Part shown: one piece after another, positions 1 through 8,018 of the stretch
Position numbering within the stretch: position 1 is the first letter of the stretch
How the letters are laid out: the number at the start of each line of letters is the position of its first letter
From: Clostridia bacterium
GTDB taxonomy: Bacteria; Bacillota; Clostridia; RGIG6154
Length of the DNA: 37,648 bases
NCBI GenBank assembly: GCA_017409875.1
Contig: JAFQRW010000022.1
Span: 72,673 to 110,320, forward strand
Direction: 5' to 3'
Made by a program: the position numbers and the translations under genes
Notes under the pieces: model-generated
Databases searched by the model: none
The model's input: the letters and a program-made list of their open reading frames with translations, nothing else
Told to the model about the DNA's origin: nothing

Positions 1-472
1 TTGGATGCTGCTTTTTAATATCAACCTCACCCATATAAACATCGCATTCCATACCAAAATATGCCGCAGCTGTTGCTATTGCAACACCGTGCTGACCTGC
101 GCCGGTTTCTGCAATAATCTTTTTCTTGCCCATGTACTTAGCAAGCAAACCCTCACCCATACAATGATTTAACTTATGAGCGCCTGTATGATTTAAATCT
201 TCTCTTTTAAGATAAATCTGGCAATTACCAAATATTTTAGACAGTCTTTCGCAGTGATATACCGGCGTAGGTCTGCCCTGAAACTCTTTTCTGATTCTGC
301 GAAGCTCGTTTATAAACTGTGCAGAATGACAAATAGCTTCATACGCATCATCAGCCTGTTTAAAAGCCTCCTGAAGCTCTTCGGTAATATAAGACCCACC
401 GTAGGAACCAAAGTATCCGTCCGCTGTGGGGTTTTCTTTAAGATAATTGTCAAAATCTCTGTAATTATTCAT
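1..472 (-). CDS. trpB: Tryptophan synthase beta chain, N-terminal part (runs off the left edge)
   Basis: TrpB condenses indole with L-serine to make tryptophan, using PLP. About 157 codons are present, beginning [20 protein letters not shown]; the C-terminal part lies outside the window. Recognisable TrpB features are the N-terminal FGSYGGSYI segment (residues 22-29), [13 protein letters not shown] (about 67-78), and [16 protein letters not shown] (88-102) with the PLP lysine at K100, followed by ETGAGQHG. The start is set by GGAG about 7 bases upstream of the ATG. No trpA or other trp gene is visible. A Trp-codon leader peptide and a terminator-like hairpin precede it, so expression probably responds to charged tRNA-Trp. 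Family assignment is secure; the rest of the operon cannot be seen. Confidence 0.95.
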   Translation of the reverse strand, partial: MNNYRDFDNYLKENPTADGYFGSYGGSYITEELQEAFKQADDAYEAICHSAQFINELRRIRKEFQGRPTPVYHCERLSKIFGNCQIYLKREDLNHTGAHKLNHCMGEGLLAKYMGKKKIIAETGAGQHGVAIATAAAYFGMECDVYMGEVDIKKQHP

Positions 473-528
473 TATAAAATCTCCTTTTTTAAAATATTTT
501 TAAATCAAATTATGCAGCAGAACAACTG

Positions 529-559
529 CCAAAAAGCACTGTGGGCTTACGCCCAAGTG
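529..559 (-). terminator. Attenuator hairpin overlapping the trp leader peptide
   Basis: On the minus strand CACTTGGGC pairs with GCCCACAGTG across a GTAA tetraloop: nine base pairs with one bulged C, followed by C and five T. The 5' arm contains the TGG Trp codon, and the tetraloop contains the TAA stop codon of the leader peptide. The hairpin looks like an intrinsic terminator, although the T run is short, so a purely translational role is also possible. Confidence 0.6.
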
Positions 560-603
560 TTACCTCCTGATTGATTTAAAATATATTTTTTTAAAAAAGT
601 CAT
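547..603 (-). CDS. trpB leader peptide (18 aa, one Trp codon)
   Basis: A short frame with its own good ribosome site (AAGGAG, 7 bases from ATG) encodes MTFLKKYILNQSGGNTWA and stops 75 bases before trpB. The only Trp codon is the penultimate sense codon. It lies 25 bases or so downstream of the predicted transcription start. The Trp codon, the following Ala codon and the stop codon all lie inside the hairpin at 537-559. This is the layout of an attenuation leader peptide: a ribosome waiting at the Trp codon covers the 5' arm of the hairpin. I infer the function from the layout; I cannot name a described leader family. Confidence 0.7.
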   Translation of the reverse strand: MTFLKKYILNQSGGNTWA

Positions 604-634
604 TTTTCCACTCCTTATTAAACTGTTAAATATA

Positions 635-663
635 ATTTTACCACAAATAAATATGATTGTCTA
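635..663 (-). promoter_or_regulatory. trpB promoter
   Basis: TAGACA (-35, 658-663) and TAAAAT (-10, 635-640) are separated by exactly 17 bases on the minus strand. Predicted start of transcription is near 628, giving a short leader ahead of the leader-peptide ATG at 603. It sits immediately after the stop codon of the CLC gene. Confidence 0.6.
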
Positions 664-666
664 TAT

Positions 667-1896
667 TTATTTTTGTATTTCCTGCGCTGTTAATTTTGAA
701 AAAACTATTTCCTGACTTTTATAGAGGCTGTAATTTCCTGATATTGCATAACTGACTGCACAAGCAAGCGCAAAGAGCAGTATTCCTGCTCCTCCAAACA
801 CCTCATAAGATAAAACAACAGACGCAACAGGACAGTTTACCACTCCGCAAAACAGCGAAACAAAACCAATTGCCGCTGCAAATCCCGCATCTAATCCAAG
901 AAGCGGTGCAACCACGCATCCAAATGTTGAACCAACAAAAAATGCCGGGACTATTTCTCCGCCTTTAAAGCCTGCCGAAAGTGTTATTGCTGTGAAAACC
1001 AGTTTTACAAAAAATGCCTCAGGTTTTGCATTTCCCATAATCGCTCTTTGTATTACTTCAGTACCTGCGCCGTTATAGTCACCCGAATTAAATATTAATG
1101 TCAATCCCAAAACTAAAATTGCTCCTAAAAATGACCTTAAATACCTATTTTTGAAAAATTTTTTCATATATTTTTCGGTTTTTCTTATACCGAAGCAAAA
1201 AACAATGCATAAAAGCGCGCACATTGTTGCCAGCACTAAAACTTTAAACAAATTGCCAAAAGATGTATGAGCAGCATTTTCAAGGACAAAGCGTGTAGGT
1301 TCAATGCCAAACCAATCAGATATTTTAAACGCCACAATAGCTGATATTATGCAAGGCAAAAGTCCCGAATAATTAAGTTTTCCTACACGTATAACTTCAA
1401 GCGAAAAAATTGCCGCTGTAATTGGCGTACCAAAAAGTGCTGCAAAAACACCTGCCATACCCGCCATTACAATTATATGTTTGTCATTTTCATTAAGTTT
1501 AAAAATTCTGCCTAAACTATATCCCAATCCGCCGCCTATCTGAAGTGCCGCTCCCTCTCTTCCTGCAGAGCCTCCAAGCAAGTGCGTGATAACAGTACTT
1601 ACAAAAATTAGCGGAACTGTTACGAATGGAATACTTTGATTATCTTTTACTGCATCAATAATCCTGTTGGTATCAAGCTTTCCCTGTTTCTTAAAAAGTT
1701 GATACATAAATATAATAAAAATTCCGCCGACAGGCAAAAGATATATTATCCAGTTAAAGTTGTGTCTAAAAGATGTTGCCAAATCAATACAAATATGAAA
1801 TAAGCTTCCCAAAAGTCCGCATATTAAACCAACTATAAAAGAAACCGCTATCCATTTAATAAAATTTTTCAAATAATCTAACACGTTTGTAATCAT
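667..1896 (-). CDS. CLC-family anion transporter, fluoride-type (CLC-F-like) features
   Basis: This is a 409-residue polytopic membrane protein of the CLC chloride channel/antiporter family. The gating-glutamate motif GSAGREGA is at residues 109-116 (E114). It is followed by AGMAGVFAALFGTPI and a late AGFKGGEIVPAFF segment. The usual first selectivity motif (GSGIP) is missing and the P after GREG is replaced by A. These changes resemble the CLC-F fluoride/proton antiporters, which carry GREGT and KGGE-type motifs, better than chloride CLCs. No CBS domain follows. It is the last gene of a probable operon with the lipoprotein upstream (26-base gap). The ribosome site is weak. No fluoride riboswitch is seen nearby, so fluoride export is an inference from motifs only. 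Confidence 0.85.
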   Translation of the reverse strand: MITNVLDYLKNFIKWIAVSFIVGLICGLLGSLFHICIDLATSFRHNFNWIIYLLPVGGIFIIFMYQLFKKQGKLDTNRIIDAVKDNQSIPFVTVPLIFVSTVITHLLGGSAGREGAALQIGGGLGYSLGRIFKLNENDKHIIVMAGMAGVFAALFGTPITAAIFSLEVIRVGKLNYSGLLPCIISAIVAFKISDWFGIEPTRFVLENAAHTSFGNLFKVLVLATMCALLCIVFCFGIRKTEKYMKKFFKNRYLRSFLGAILVLGLTLIFNSGDYNGAGTEVIQRAIMGNAKPEAFFVKLVFTAITLSAGFKGGEIVPAFFVGSTFGCVVAPLLGLDAGFAAAIGFVSLFCGVVNCPVASVVLSYEVFGGAGILLFALACAVSYAISGNYSLYKSQEIVFSKLTAQEIQK

Positions 1897-1922
1897 ATAA
1901 AGTTATACACCATTCTTATTAT

Positions 1923-2348
1923 CTATTTTGTATATGTCAGCTCAAAATGTTCTCCGTTATTAAATTTTGTGCTGTCAACGCCTGTCATTATATACTGACC
2001 ATCTTTTGTAAACGACCAATAGCTTTGATTTTTACTGTAATCAGCAGTAATTCCATTTACCTGCTCTATATAAAGTCCATAAGCTCCTTGCGTACCAGAT
2101 ACAAGGTCATGTGTTATAAGTGACTCTCCTACGGTTTCTTTGTCTGTATGGATTGTAAATGTTACAGATTTATCGCCTGCTTTAACTTCTATGAGCAAAG
2201 TCTTTTCACCGCTTCCAAACTCCGTATCTTTTGTGTATACAGCACTTTCCCACAAGTCTGTTTCTTTTGTTTCATTTCCGCAAGATACAATACTAAAGCA
2301 CAATGCCACTAACATAAGAATGCAAACAAATTTTGCTATTCTTTTCAT
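1923..2348 (-). CDS. DUF4430-like lipoprotein
   Basis: A 141-residue secreted lipoprotein. The start is placed at MKRIAKF because AAGGAGGAG lies just upstream; the reading frame continues six codons further. A hydrophobic signal ends in a lipobox with FSIVSC, the lipidated residue being C23. The mature part contains a YWSFTKDGQYIMTGVDS segment and a terminal HFELTYTK strand, typical of DUF4430 (the transcobalamin C-terminal-like fold found on extracellular and ECF-associated proteins). It lies 28 bases downstream of the decarboxylase gene and 26 bases upstream of the CLC gene. Ligand unknown; neither neighbour indicates one. Confidence 0.75.
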   Translation of the reverse strand: MKRIAKFVCILMLVALCFSIVSCGNETKETDLWESAVYTKDTEFGSGEKTLLIEVKAGDKSVTFTIHTDKETVGESLITHDLVSGTQGAYGLYIEQVNGITADYSKNQSYWSFTKDGQYIMTGVDSTKFNNGEHFELTYTK

Positions 2349-2376
2349 TAAACTCCTCCTTAACAAAACGCCTCAC

Positions 2377-3708
2377 CTATTCTTTAACAACCTTTACTTT
2401 ATTTATCCCATAATACTCAAAGCACTTAACATCGCTTTCATCAACTCTTTCTCCGCACAAAACTACAGATACTGCAGGCGGACAACCAATCATACTGTCT
2501 GCAAGTATTTTCCCGATACTGTTTTTTACATCACATTCTTCCTGTAAAGAAAAATATGCCTGTCTTACCGACATTACTTTTTCTTTAACTTTAATTTCAG
2601 GTGGCGTTTTTAAAACAGCATCTTTCTTTTTAATTTCCCCAAATGCTTTTAAAGTCTTTTTAATTCCCTCTGCGCCAATTTCCGGTGTAAACATAAGAAC
2701 AACATAATCAGGATCGCAAAACTCACATTCTATATTATGTTTTCTAAGCTCGTCTGCAAACTCATGTCCTGTGTAGCCGTATGATTTTGGCATAACAGTA
2801 AGTTTTAAAGGTTCTGTTCCTGCCAACTCAAATCCTCTGCCGATAAGATTTGCTTTAAGTGTCTTAATATCTGGCAAAAAATCTTCTAACCTTTTTGTGT
2901 AGCTTTGTAAATATACATTTGCCTTATCCAGAGACTGCAAAATTAAATATGACGGACTTGTAGAACCAAATAAAAGCATTGCATCTTTAGCTTTTCTGAC
3001 TAAATACATATCTGAATTTTCAGATATGTGTAAATATGCTCCCCCTGTTAAAACAGGCAGTGTCTTATGAGCAGAATCGCAGCACATATCAGCTCCCAAG
3101 TCAATAGGATGCATTGACTTTTTTAAGAACTTTAAATATGCCCCGTGTGCATTATCAACAATCAAAAGTACATTATGTTTTCTGCAAACAGAAGAAATAC
3201 TTTTTATGTCACAAATATTACCCAAATAATCTGGCGAGGTTACATAAACTGCAAAAGGCTTATCTTTTGCAGCTAAAAGCATTTCGTCAAGCTTTCGGGG
3301 ACAAATTTCACACGAGAGATAGGAATCTTTCCCACAAATCCACTCAATATCAAAATCAAGAAGTGCCGTTGCCGACAAAAATGCTTTATGTGCATTTCTG
3401 CCCGCAATCACATAAGGTTTGCCGCTTTTGTTTTTATTTAAAAGCATAGCAAGATAAAGCATTGCCCGTATACAAAGTGATGAGCCTGAAGCCGAATAAA
3501 AAGTATGTGCGCCAAAAATTTCTGATGCTATTTCTTCACTTTTTTTAATAATTCCGCTTGCCTGATAAAGGCTGTCAGCACCAGAAATTTCTGTTATATC
3601 AAATTTTTCAATACCTAAAAAACTTTCTCCTTTATGACCGGGCATATGAAGTCTTAAGCAGTCTTGTTCTATGTAATTTTCAACAAAATCACAAATAGGT
3701 GTGTCCAT
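2377..3708 (-). CDS. Orn/Lys/Arg decarboxylase family PLP enzyme (short SpeA/YaaO type)
   Basis: A fold-type I PLP enzyme of the Orn/Lys/Arg decarboxylase major-domain family, about 443 residues. LRLHMPGHKG is at 19-27, the aspartate that contacts the PLP nitrogen is in VDNAHG (D185), and the Schiff-base lysine is in DSAHKTLP (K215). The C-terminal GCPPAVSVVLCGE is the family's second conserved block. It lacks the N-terminal wing domain of inducible decarboxylases, like Bacillus SpeA/YaaO. The start at 3708 lies one base beyond the stop of the SCIFF maturase (GAGGAAG ahead), so the two are co-translated; the longer frame to 3744 would overlap that gene. Substrate (arginine, lysine or ornithine) cannot be read from the sequence. 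Confidence 0.88.
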   Translation of the reverse strand: MDTPICDFVENYIEQDCLRLHMPGHKGESFLGIEKFDITEISGADSLYQASGIIKKSEEIASEIFGAHTFYSASGSSLCIRAMLYLAMLLNKNKSGKPYVIAGRNAHKAFLSATALLDFDIEWICGKDSYLSCEICPRKLDEMLLAAKDKPFAVYVTSPDYLGNICDIKSISSVCRKHNVLLIVDNAHGAYLKFLKKSMHPIDLGADMCCDSAHKTLPVLTGGAYLHISENSDMYLVRKAKDAMLLFGSTSPSYLILQSLDKANVYLQSYTKRLEDFLPDIKTLKANLIGRGFELAGTEPLKLTVMPKSYGYTGHEFADELRKHNIECEFCDPDYVVLMFTPEIGAEGIKKTLKAFGEIKKKDAVLKTPPEIKVKEKVMSVRQAYFSLQEECDVKNSIGKILADSMIGCPPAVSVVLCGERVDESDVKCFEYYGINKVKVVKE

Positions 3709-3709
3709 T

Positions 3710-5086
3710 TTATTCTTCCTCATCAAGTTCATTTGCAGCTGCAAGCATTATTGCACATTCCATCCTTTTTTTGAAAAGCTCACAGCCATATTTATAAACT
3801 CCTTTAATGTTTCCTGTAGAATGATAAGCGTTTGCTGCACACCCTCCCGAGCAATAAAGTCTTGCCCAACAATCTTTGCACTCTTGTCTTTCATAAACAT
3901 TGCAGCTTAAAAATTCGTTTTGAACATCTTTATTTGTAACACCAGAAAAGATATCACCCAGTTTATATTTTTCATCTCCCACAAACTGATGGCACGGATA
4001 AAGGTCACCCCAAGGTGTTACTGCCATATATTCTGTTCCGGAGCCGCAACCTGAGATGCGTTTATAAATACACGGTCCTCCTTTTAAATCTATCATATAA
4101 TGATAAAAAGTAAATGGTCTACCCTCTTTTTTTCTTTCAAGCATAAGGCTTGCTAATTTTTCATACTGCTCAAAAACTATTGGCATATCATCTTTAGTAA
4201 GCTCTTGCTTTTCACCCGGAGCACATACAACCGGTTCCATGCTGAGTTCTGTAAATCCAAGGTCTAACATAACCTTGATATCTTCTAAGAAGTCGGGATT
4301 TGCATGAGTAAAAGTACCCCTTATATAATAATCCTTGTTTCCTCTTTTTTTGACAAACTCCTTAAATTTGGGAACAATTTTATCCCAGCTTCCTTTCCCG
4401 TTATAGTCAACTCTGTACGCATCGTGAATTTCTTTTCTCCCGTCAAGGCTTAAAACAACGTTACTCATCTCTTTATTTGAAAACTCAATTACTTCGTCAT
4501 CAATTAACATACCATTGGTAGTAAGTGTAAATCTGAAATTCTTGTTATGCTTTTTTTCAATGCTTCTTGCATATTCAACAAGCTTTTTTACAACATCCCA
4601 GTTCATTAAAGGCTCTCCGCCAAAAAAGTCCACCTCAAGATTTTTTCTTGTTCCCGAATTTTCAATTAAAAAATCAAGTGCACGCTTTCCTGTTTCAAAG
4701 CTCATAACTGCACGCTCACCGTTGTATTTGCCCTGACTTGCAAAGCAGTATTCACAGTTTAAATTGCAAGTATGCGCAACATGAAGGCAAAGTGCTTTTA
4801 CAACCCCTGCAGTTTTTTCTTTTAAAACTCCCGCCATAGGCTCAAATGTATCCGGGGCAAAAAGGTTGCCTCCATTTTTAAGCTCATTTATCTGATCATA
4901 ACATTCTATTATCTCATCTTGTGAGGTTTTGAAATATTTTGCACATATCTTATTGATTATGCTTTCTTTTGTTTCTTTTTCAAAAAGCTCAATGATGTCG
5001 TACGCAATATCATCCACCAAATGCACAGCACCTGAGCAAACATCCAAAACAATATTAAATCCGCCTAATTTATACTGATGTATCAT
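3710..5086 (-). CDS. scfB: SCIFF radical SAM maturase (thioether-forming)
   Basis: A 458-residue radical SAM enzyme that installs thioether crosslinks between Cys and other residues in the SCIFF peptide. The N-terminal ~75 residues form a RiPP-recognition-type segment. The radical SAM cluster motif is CNLNCEYC (C107, C111, C114), followed by FFGGEPLMNW near 155. The C-terminal SPASM region is rich in cysteines (SGCGSGTEY, YPCHQF, CKDCWARLYCSGGCAANAYH, YGCELF) and holds the auxiliary 4Fe-4S clusters. The substrate gene scfA lies 65 bases upstream, separated by a terminator hairpin, which is the standard arrangement. Length and motifs match the family closely. Confidence 0.96.
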   Translation of the reverse strand: MIHQYKLGGFNIVLDVCSGAVHLVDDIAYDIIELFEKETKESIINKICAKYFKTSQDEIIECYDQINELKNGGNLFAPDTFEPMAGVLKEKTAGVVKALCLHVAHTCNLNCEYCFASQGKYNGERAVMSFETGKRALDFLIENSGTRKNLEVDFFGGEPLMNWDVVKKLVEYARSIEKKHNKNFRFTLTTNGMLIDDEVIEFSNKEMSNVVLSLDGRKEIHDAYRVDYNGKGSWDKIVPKFKEFVKKRGNKDYYIRGTFTHANPDFLEDIKVMLDLGFTELSMEPVVCAPGEKQELTKDDMPIVFEQYEKLASLMLERKKEGRPFTFYHYMIDLKGGPCIYKRISGCGSGTEYMAVTPWGDLYPCHQFVGDEKYKLGDIFSGVTNKDVQNEFLSCNVYERQECKDCWARLYCSGGCAANAYHSTGNIKGVYKYGCELFKKRMECAIMLAAANELDEEE

Positions 5087-5106
5087 CTTTTATCCCCTTT
5101 TATGTC

Positions 5107-5138
5107 TAAAAAAAGGCTGCCCTTTTATGCGGCAGCCC
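5107..5138 (-). terminator. Terminator between scfA and scfB
   Basis: On the minus strand GGCTGCC and GGCAGCC (5131-5137 and 5115-5121) pair over a nine-base loop, followed by a run of seven T. It lies 14 bases past the scfA stop and would make most transcripts end after the precursor peptide, with readthrough supplying the maturase. Confidence 0.85.
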
Positions 5139-5151
5139 AATCCGTTTTAAA

Positions 5152-5304
5152 TTATTTGCTCTGTGCTTTATTTTCGCACTTCTGGTTAGCGATACCACAG
5201 CTTGTTTTGCAAGCTGACTGGCATGATGTCTGGCATTCGCCGCAACCACCTTTTTTAACGCTTGAGCACAAATTACGGGTTTTAATAGTTTTAATATGTG
5301 TCAT
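5152..5304 (-). CDS. scfA: SCIFF precursor peptide (six cysteines in forty-five)
   Basis: A 50-residue Cys-rich peptide that is the substrate of ScfB. It begins MTHIKTIKTRNLCSSVKKGG and continues with a GGCGECQTSCQSACKTSC core; cysteines are at 13, 21, 24, 28, 32, 36 and 43. The core spacing (C-x2-C-x3-C-x3-C-x3-C) is the hallmark of SCIFF precursors. GGAGG lies 9 bases upstream of the ATG, behind a strong promoter. The extra cysteine at position 13 lies in the leader half. The final function of SCIFF in Clostridia is not established. Confidence 0.95.
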   Translation of the reverse strand: MTHIKTIKTRNLCSSVKKGGCGECQTSCQSACKTSCGIANQKCENKAQSK

Positions 5305-5332
5305 AAAAATAAACCTCCGTTTGTTTTTTTAT

Positions 5333-5361
5333 AGTATACCACTTTTTTACTTTAAAGTCAA
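5333..5361 (-). promoter_or_regulatory. scfA promoter
   Basis: TTGACT (-35, 5356-5361) and TATACT (-10, 5333-5338) with a 17-base spacer on the minus strand, placed between the NSS transporter stop and scfA. It probably drives scfA and, by readthrough of the following hairpin, scfB and the genes below it. Confidence 0.8.
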
Positions 5362-5372
5362 TCAATATTTAC

Positions 5373-6731
5373 TTAGATTTTGAAAATACCAAAAGCATCA
5401 AGCACTGACGAAACAAGAATCAGAATAATGCAAACAGGTGCCAGATACTTAATTACAACTTCAAAAAGTGCTTTCCTTTTGAATTTCCCTGAAATTTCAA
5501 CTTCATCAGCGATTGTTTTAGGTTTGATTACATATCCAACAAAAATACTTGTAAAGAATGCTACAACAGGCATAAGCACGCTGTTGCTGATAAAATCAAA
5601 GAAGTCTAAGAACTGAAGCCCTATAATTTTAACTTCGCTCCAAATACCATAGCCTAATGTTGATAAAAGTCCAAGTGCAACCGAGAATATGAAAACTATC
5701 AGGCAAGAAACTCCTCTTTTTACTTTACACTTATCACATACTATTGAAACAACTGTCTCCATGAGTGAAATTGATGAAGTAAGTGCCGCAAAAAACACAA
5801 GGATAAAAAACAATGCACCAACTACTGTGCCTCCTGTCATACTCTCAAAAACTTTAGGCAAAGTTACAAACATAAGACTCGGTCCTTTACCCAACGCCTC
5901 AGGTGTTCCACCCGAAAAAACAAACACTGCAGGAATAATCATCATTCCAGCTAAAAATGCAATACCTGTATCAAAAATTTCAATCTGTGTAACAGATGCT
6001 TCTAAGCTTACTTCCTTTTTCATATAAGAGCCGTATGTAATCATAATACCCATCGCAAGGGACATTGAGTAAAACAGCTGACCTAATGCTGCAAGAACAG
6101 TAGTTGCAGAAAATCTTGAAAAGTCAGGTAAAAGATAATACTTAACACCCTCTGATGCTCCAGGAAGACAAACCGAATAAATCGCAATAAACAGCGATAA
6201 CACAACCAAAACCGGCATCATAATCTTACTTACTTTTTCAATGCCTTTTTCAACTCCGCACAAAACAATTAAAGCTGTTATTCCAATAAAAAGTATAAAC
6301 CAGGATATAGGTTCACCTGTCTGTGAAATAAAGTTACCAAAATATGTATCGTTGGCTGTCTGAAAGGCGCCTCCGCTGATAAAACTCCACAAATATTTTG
6401 CAACCCATCCGCCGATAACAGAATAATATGGCAGAATAATAGCAGGAATAATTGCAGCAAGCCATCCTAAAAATGAGAATTTTTTATTAAGCAACTTAAA
6501 TGCTCCAATAGCACTCAGGCCTGTTTTCCTCCCAATAGCTATTTCAGCTATCATTAAAGCGAACCCAAAGGTAACTGCAAGCAAAATATAAACAAGCAAA
6601 AATATACCGCCGCCGTATTTTGCAGCAAGGTAAGGAAATCTCCATATATTTCCAAGACCTACCGCTGAACCTGCAGCTGCGAGCACAAAACCAATTTTAC
6701 CTGTAAAACTACTGCGTTTTTCTTGTGACAT
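5373..6731 (-). CDS. Sodium-dependent transporter, NSS/SNF family
   Basis: A 452-residue membrane protein of the neurotransmitter:sodium symporter family (LeuT fold), which imports amino acids or related amines with Na+. The TM1 signature GSAVGLGNIWRFPYLAAKYGGG begins near residue 19 and contains the Na+ and substrate contacts. About 11-12 hydrophobic segments follow, ending in a basic-poor C-terminus. The start at 6731 is preferred because MSQEKRSSFTGKIGF matches family N-termini; the open frame continues 38 codons upstream through AT-rich promoter DNA. It is a single-gene unit with its own promoter. The substrate is not evident. Confidence 0.92.
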   Translation of the reverse strand: MSQEKRSSFTGKIGFVLAAAGSAVGLGNIWRFPYLAAKYGGGIFLLVYILLAVTFGFALMIAEIAIGRKTGLSAIGAFKLLNKKFSFLGWLAAIIPAIILPYYSVIGGWVAKYLWSFISGGAFQTANDTYFGNFISQTGEPISWFILFIGITALIVLCGVEKGIEKVSKIMMPVLVVLSLFIAIYSVCLPGASEGVKYYLLPDFSRFSATTVLAALGQLFYSMSLAMGIMITYGSYMKKEVSLEASVTQIEIFDTGIAFLAGMMIIPAVFVFSGGTPEALGKGPSLMFVTLPKVFESMTGGTVVGALFFILVFFAALTSSISLMETVVSIVCDKCKVKRGVSCLIVFIFSVALGLLSTLGYGIWSEVKIIGLQFLDFFDFISNSVLMPVVAFFTSIFVGYVIKPKTIADEVEISGKFKRKALFEVVIKYLAPVCIILILVSSVLDAFGIFKI

Positions 6732-6771
6732 AACACCAAACCCTTTTAACATTTTGTAAATATATACATTT

Positions 6772-6800
6772 ATTTTAACATATAATTTTAAACCTTGCAA
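6772..6800 (-). promoter_or_regulatory. NSS transporter promoter
   Basis: TTGCAA (6795-6800) and TAAAAT (6772-6777) with a 17-base spacer on the minus strand, about 40 bases upstream of the chosen ATG. Confidence 0.55.
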
Positions 6801-6828
6801 TAACAATTTTAAAGTAAAATATATTTTA

Positions 6829-6866
6829 CAAAAAAAACACCGCAAGGCTGTTATGCCCTGCGGTGA
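6829..6866 (-). terminator. Terminator of the sugar ABC operon
   Basis: On the minus strand CACCGCAGGG pairs with CCTTGCGGTG (arms at 6856-6865 and 6838-6847), followed by eight T. It ends transcription from the substrate-binding-protein gene. Confidence 0.85.
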
Positions 6867-6923
6867 AATTTATTAAAGTAAAACAATTTTTATAAAACGC
6901 TACGCAATTTTAAATTTTAACTG

Positions 6924-7952
6924 TTATCCTTCGTAAACCAAGTTCTTTTCAATCATTTCGTCAACATTTGTTGCATCCCACCATGCGCCTGAAATATCAA
7001 CTTTTTCTGAAATTTCATTGCCTTCTAAAGCAAATACAGCCTGTTCAACTGCCTGATATCCAATCTGGAATGAATCCTGAGCAACTGCACCAACAAGTTT
7101 TGGACCTGTTGTCTTCTTCATCCATTCAATCTGTTTTGTGCCTGCATCGTAACCTGCAAATTTAATTGCATCATACTTTGTTCCTGCAGCACCGATCGCA
7201 TCATAAACCTGTTTAACAACGCCTTCGTTTGTCATAAAGATAGCAGATGCACCTTTTTCTGTTAATGCTTCTAAAGCCGCTTTGTAAGCATTGTCAGCAT
7301 CGCCTGGTTTAACTTCTTTTTCAATTTTGTATTTGCCTTTTGTTGTTTCGTCAGCATCAGCAAGTTCAGCAAATTTATCAATAAAGCCCTGAGCTCTATC
7401 AATACCTGTCTGAGTTTCGTCGTGCTGGATAACACCAACAATATAATTATCTGCTGCTGCAATGTCAGCTTTTAAAGCTTCAAAAAACTTTTCAGCTACT
7501 GTACCTGCTGCCAAGTAGTTACTTGTAGCAACATGAGCTACCAACGGATTCTTATCTGCTGCATCAAGAGCTGCAACGTCATTTGCCCAAATACCACTGT
7601 CAAACTGAACTACAGGAATATTGCTGTCTTTAGCCTGTGTTAAAAGGTCAACAAATCCTTCACCGATTGTTGCTAAAACAATAGCGGATGCGTTGTTTGA
7701 AAGAGCTGTTTGCACCATTTCCATCTGTGATGGAAGGTCTTTTGCTGATTCACTTGCAGGACCTCTGAATGTGATTTTATAACCATACTTTTCACCTGCT
7801 GCTTCAGCACCTGCTTTAACTGACTGCCAGAAAGCATGAGATTCACCTTTTGCAACTACTGCGATTGTCTTCTGGCCAGAAGTTCCGCCGCAAGCTGCAA
7901 GAACACCAATTAACATTGTTGCTACCAATAAAACTGCTAATAACTTTTTCAT
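6924..7952 (-). CDS. Sugar ABC transporter substrate-binding lipoprotein (ribose/galactose type)
   Basis: A 342-residue periplasmic-binding-protein-like lipoprotein (type 1, Peripla_BP_4/RbsB family). The signal peptide MKKLLAVLLVATMLIGVLA is followed by the lipobox cysteine at C21. The mature protein begins KTIAVVAKGESHAFWQSVKAG, the usual RbsB-like opening strand and helix. Later segments GFVDLLTQAKDSNIPVVQFD and IGYQAVEQAVFALEG are also typical. It is the third gene after the ATPase and permease, 66 bases below the permease, with a good GGAGG site and a terminator downstream. The ligand (a pentose, hexose or autoinducer-like sugar) cannot be told from sequence. Confidence 0.92.
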   Translation of the reverse strand: MKKLLAVLLVATMLIGVLAACGGTSGQKTIAVVAKGESHAFWQSVKAGAEAAGEKYGYKITFRGPASESAKDLPSQMEMVQTALSNNASAIVLATIGEGFVDLLTQAKDSNIPVVQFDSGIWANDVAALDAADKNPLVAHVATSNYLAAGTVAEKFFEALKADIAAADNYIVGVIQHDETQTGIDRAQGFIDKFAELADADETTKGKYKIEKEVKPGDADNAYKAALEALTEKGASAIFMTNEGVVKQVYDAIGAAGTKYDAIKFAGYDAGTKQIEWMKKTTGPKLVGAVAQDSFQIGYQAVEQAVFALEGNEISEKVDISGAWWDATNVDEMIEKNLVYEG

Positions 7953-8018
7953 AATAATTCCTCCTTTTTTTAATTTCCCTTTTTTTTACAAGCTGAAAAT
8001 GCGTGCGTTTTTATATTT

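Noticed and set aside
2140-2547. A 135-codon plus-strand open frame across the lipoprotein and decarboxylase ends
   Set aside because: It overlaps two well-supported minus-strand genes, has no ribosome site and no recognisable domain.
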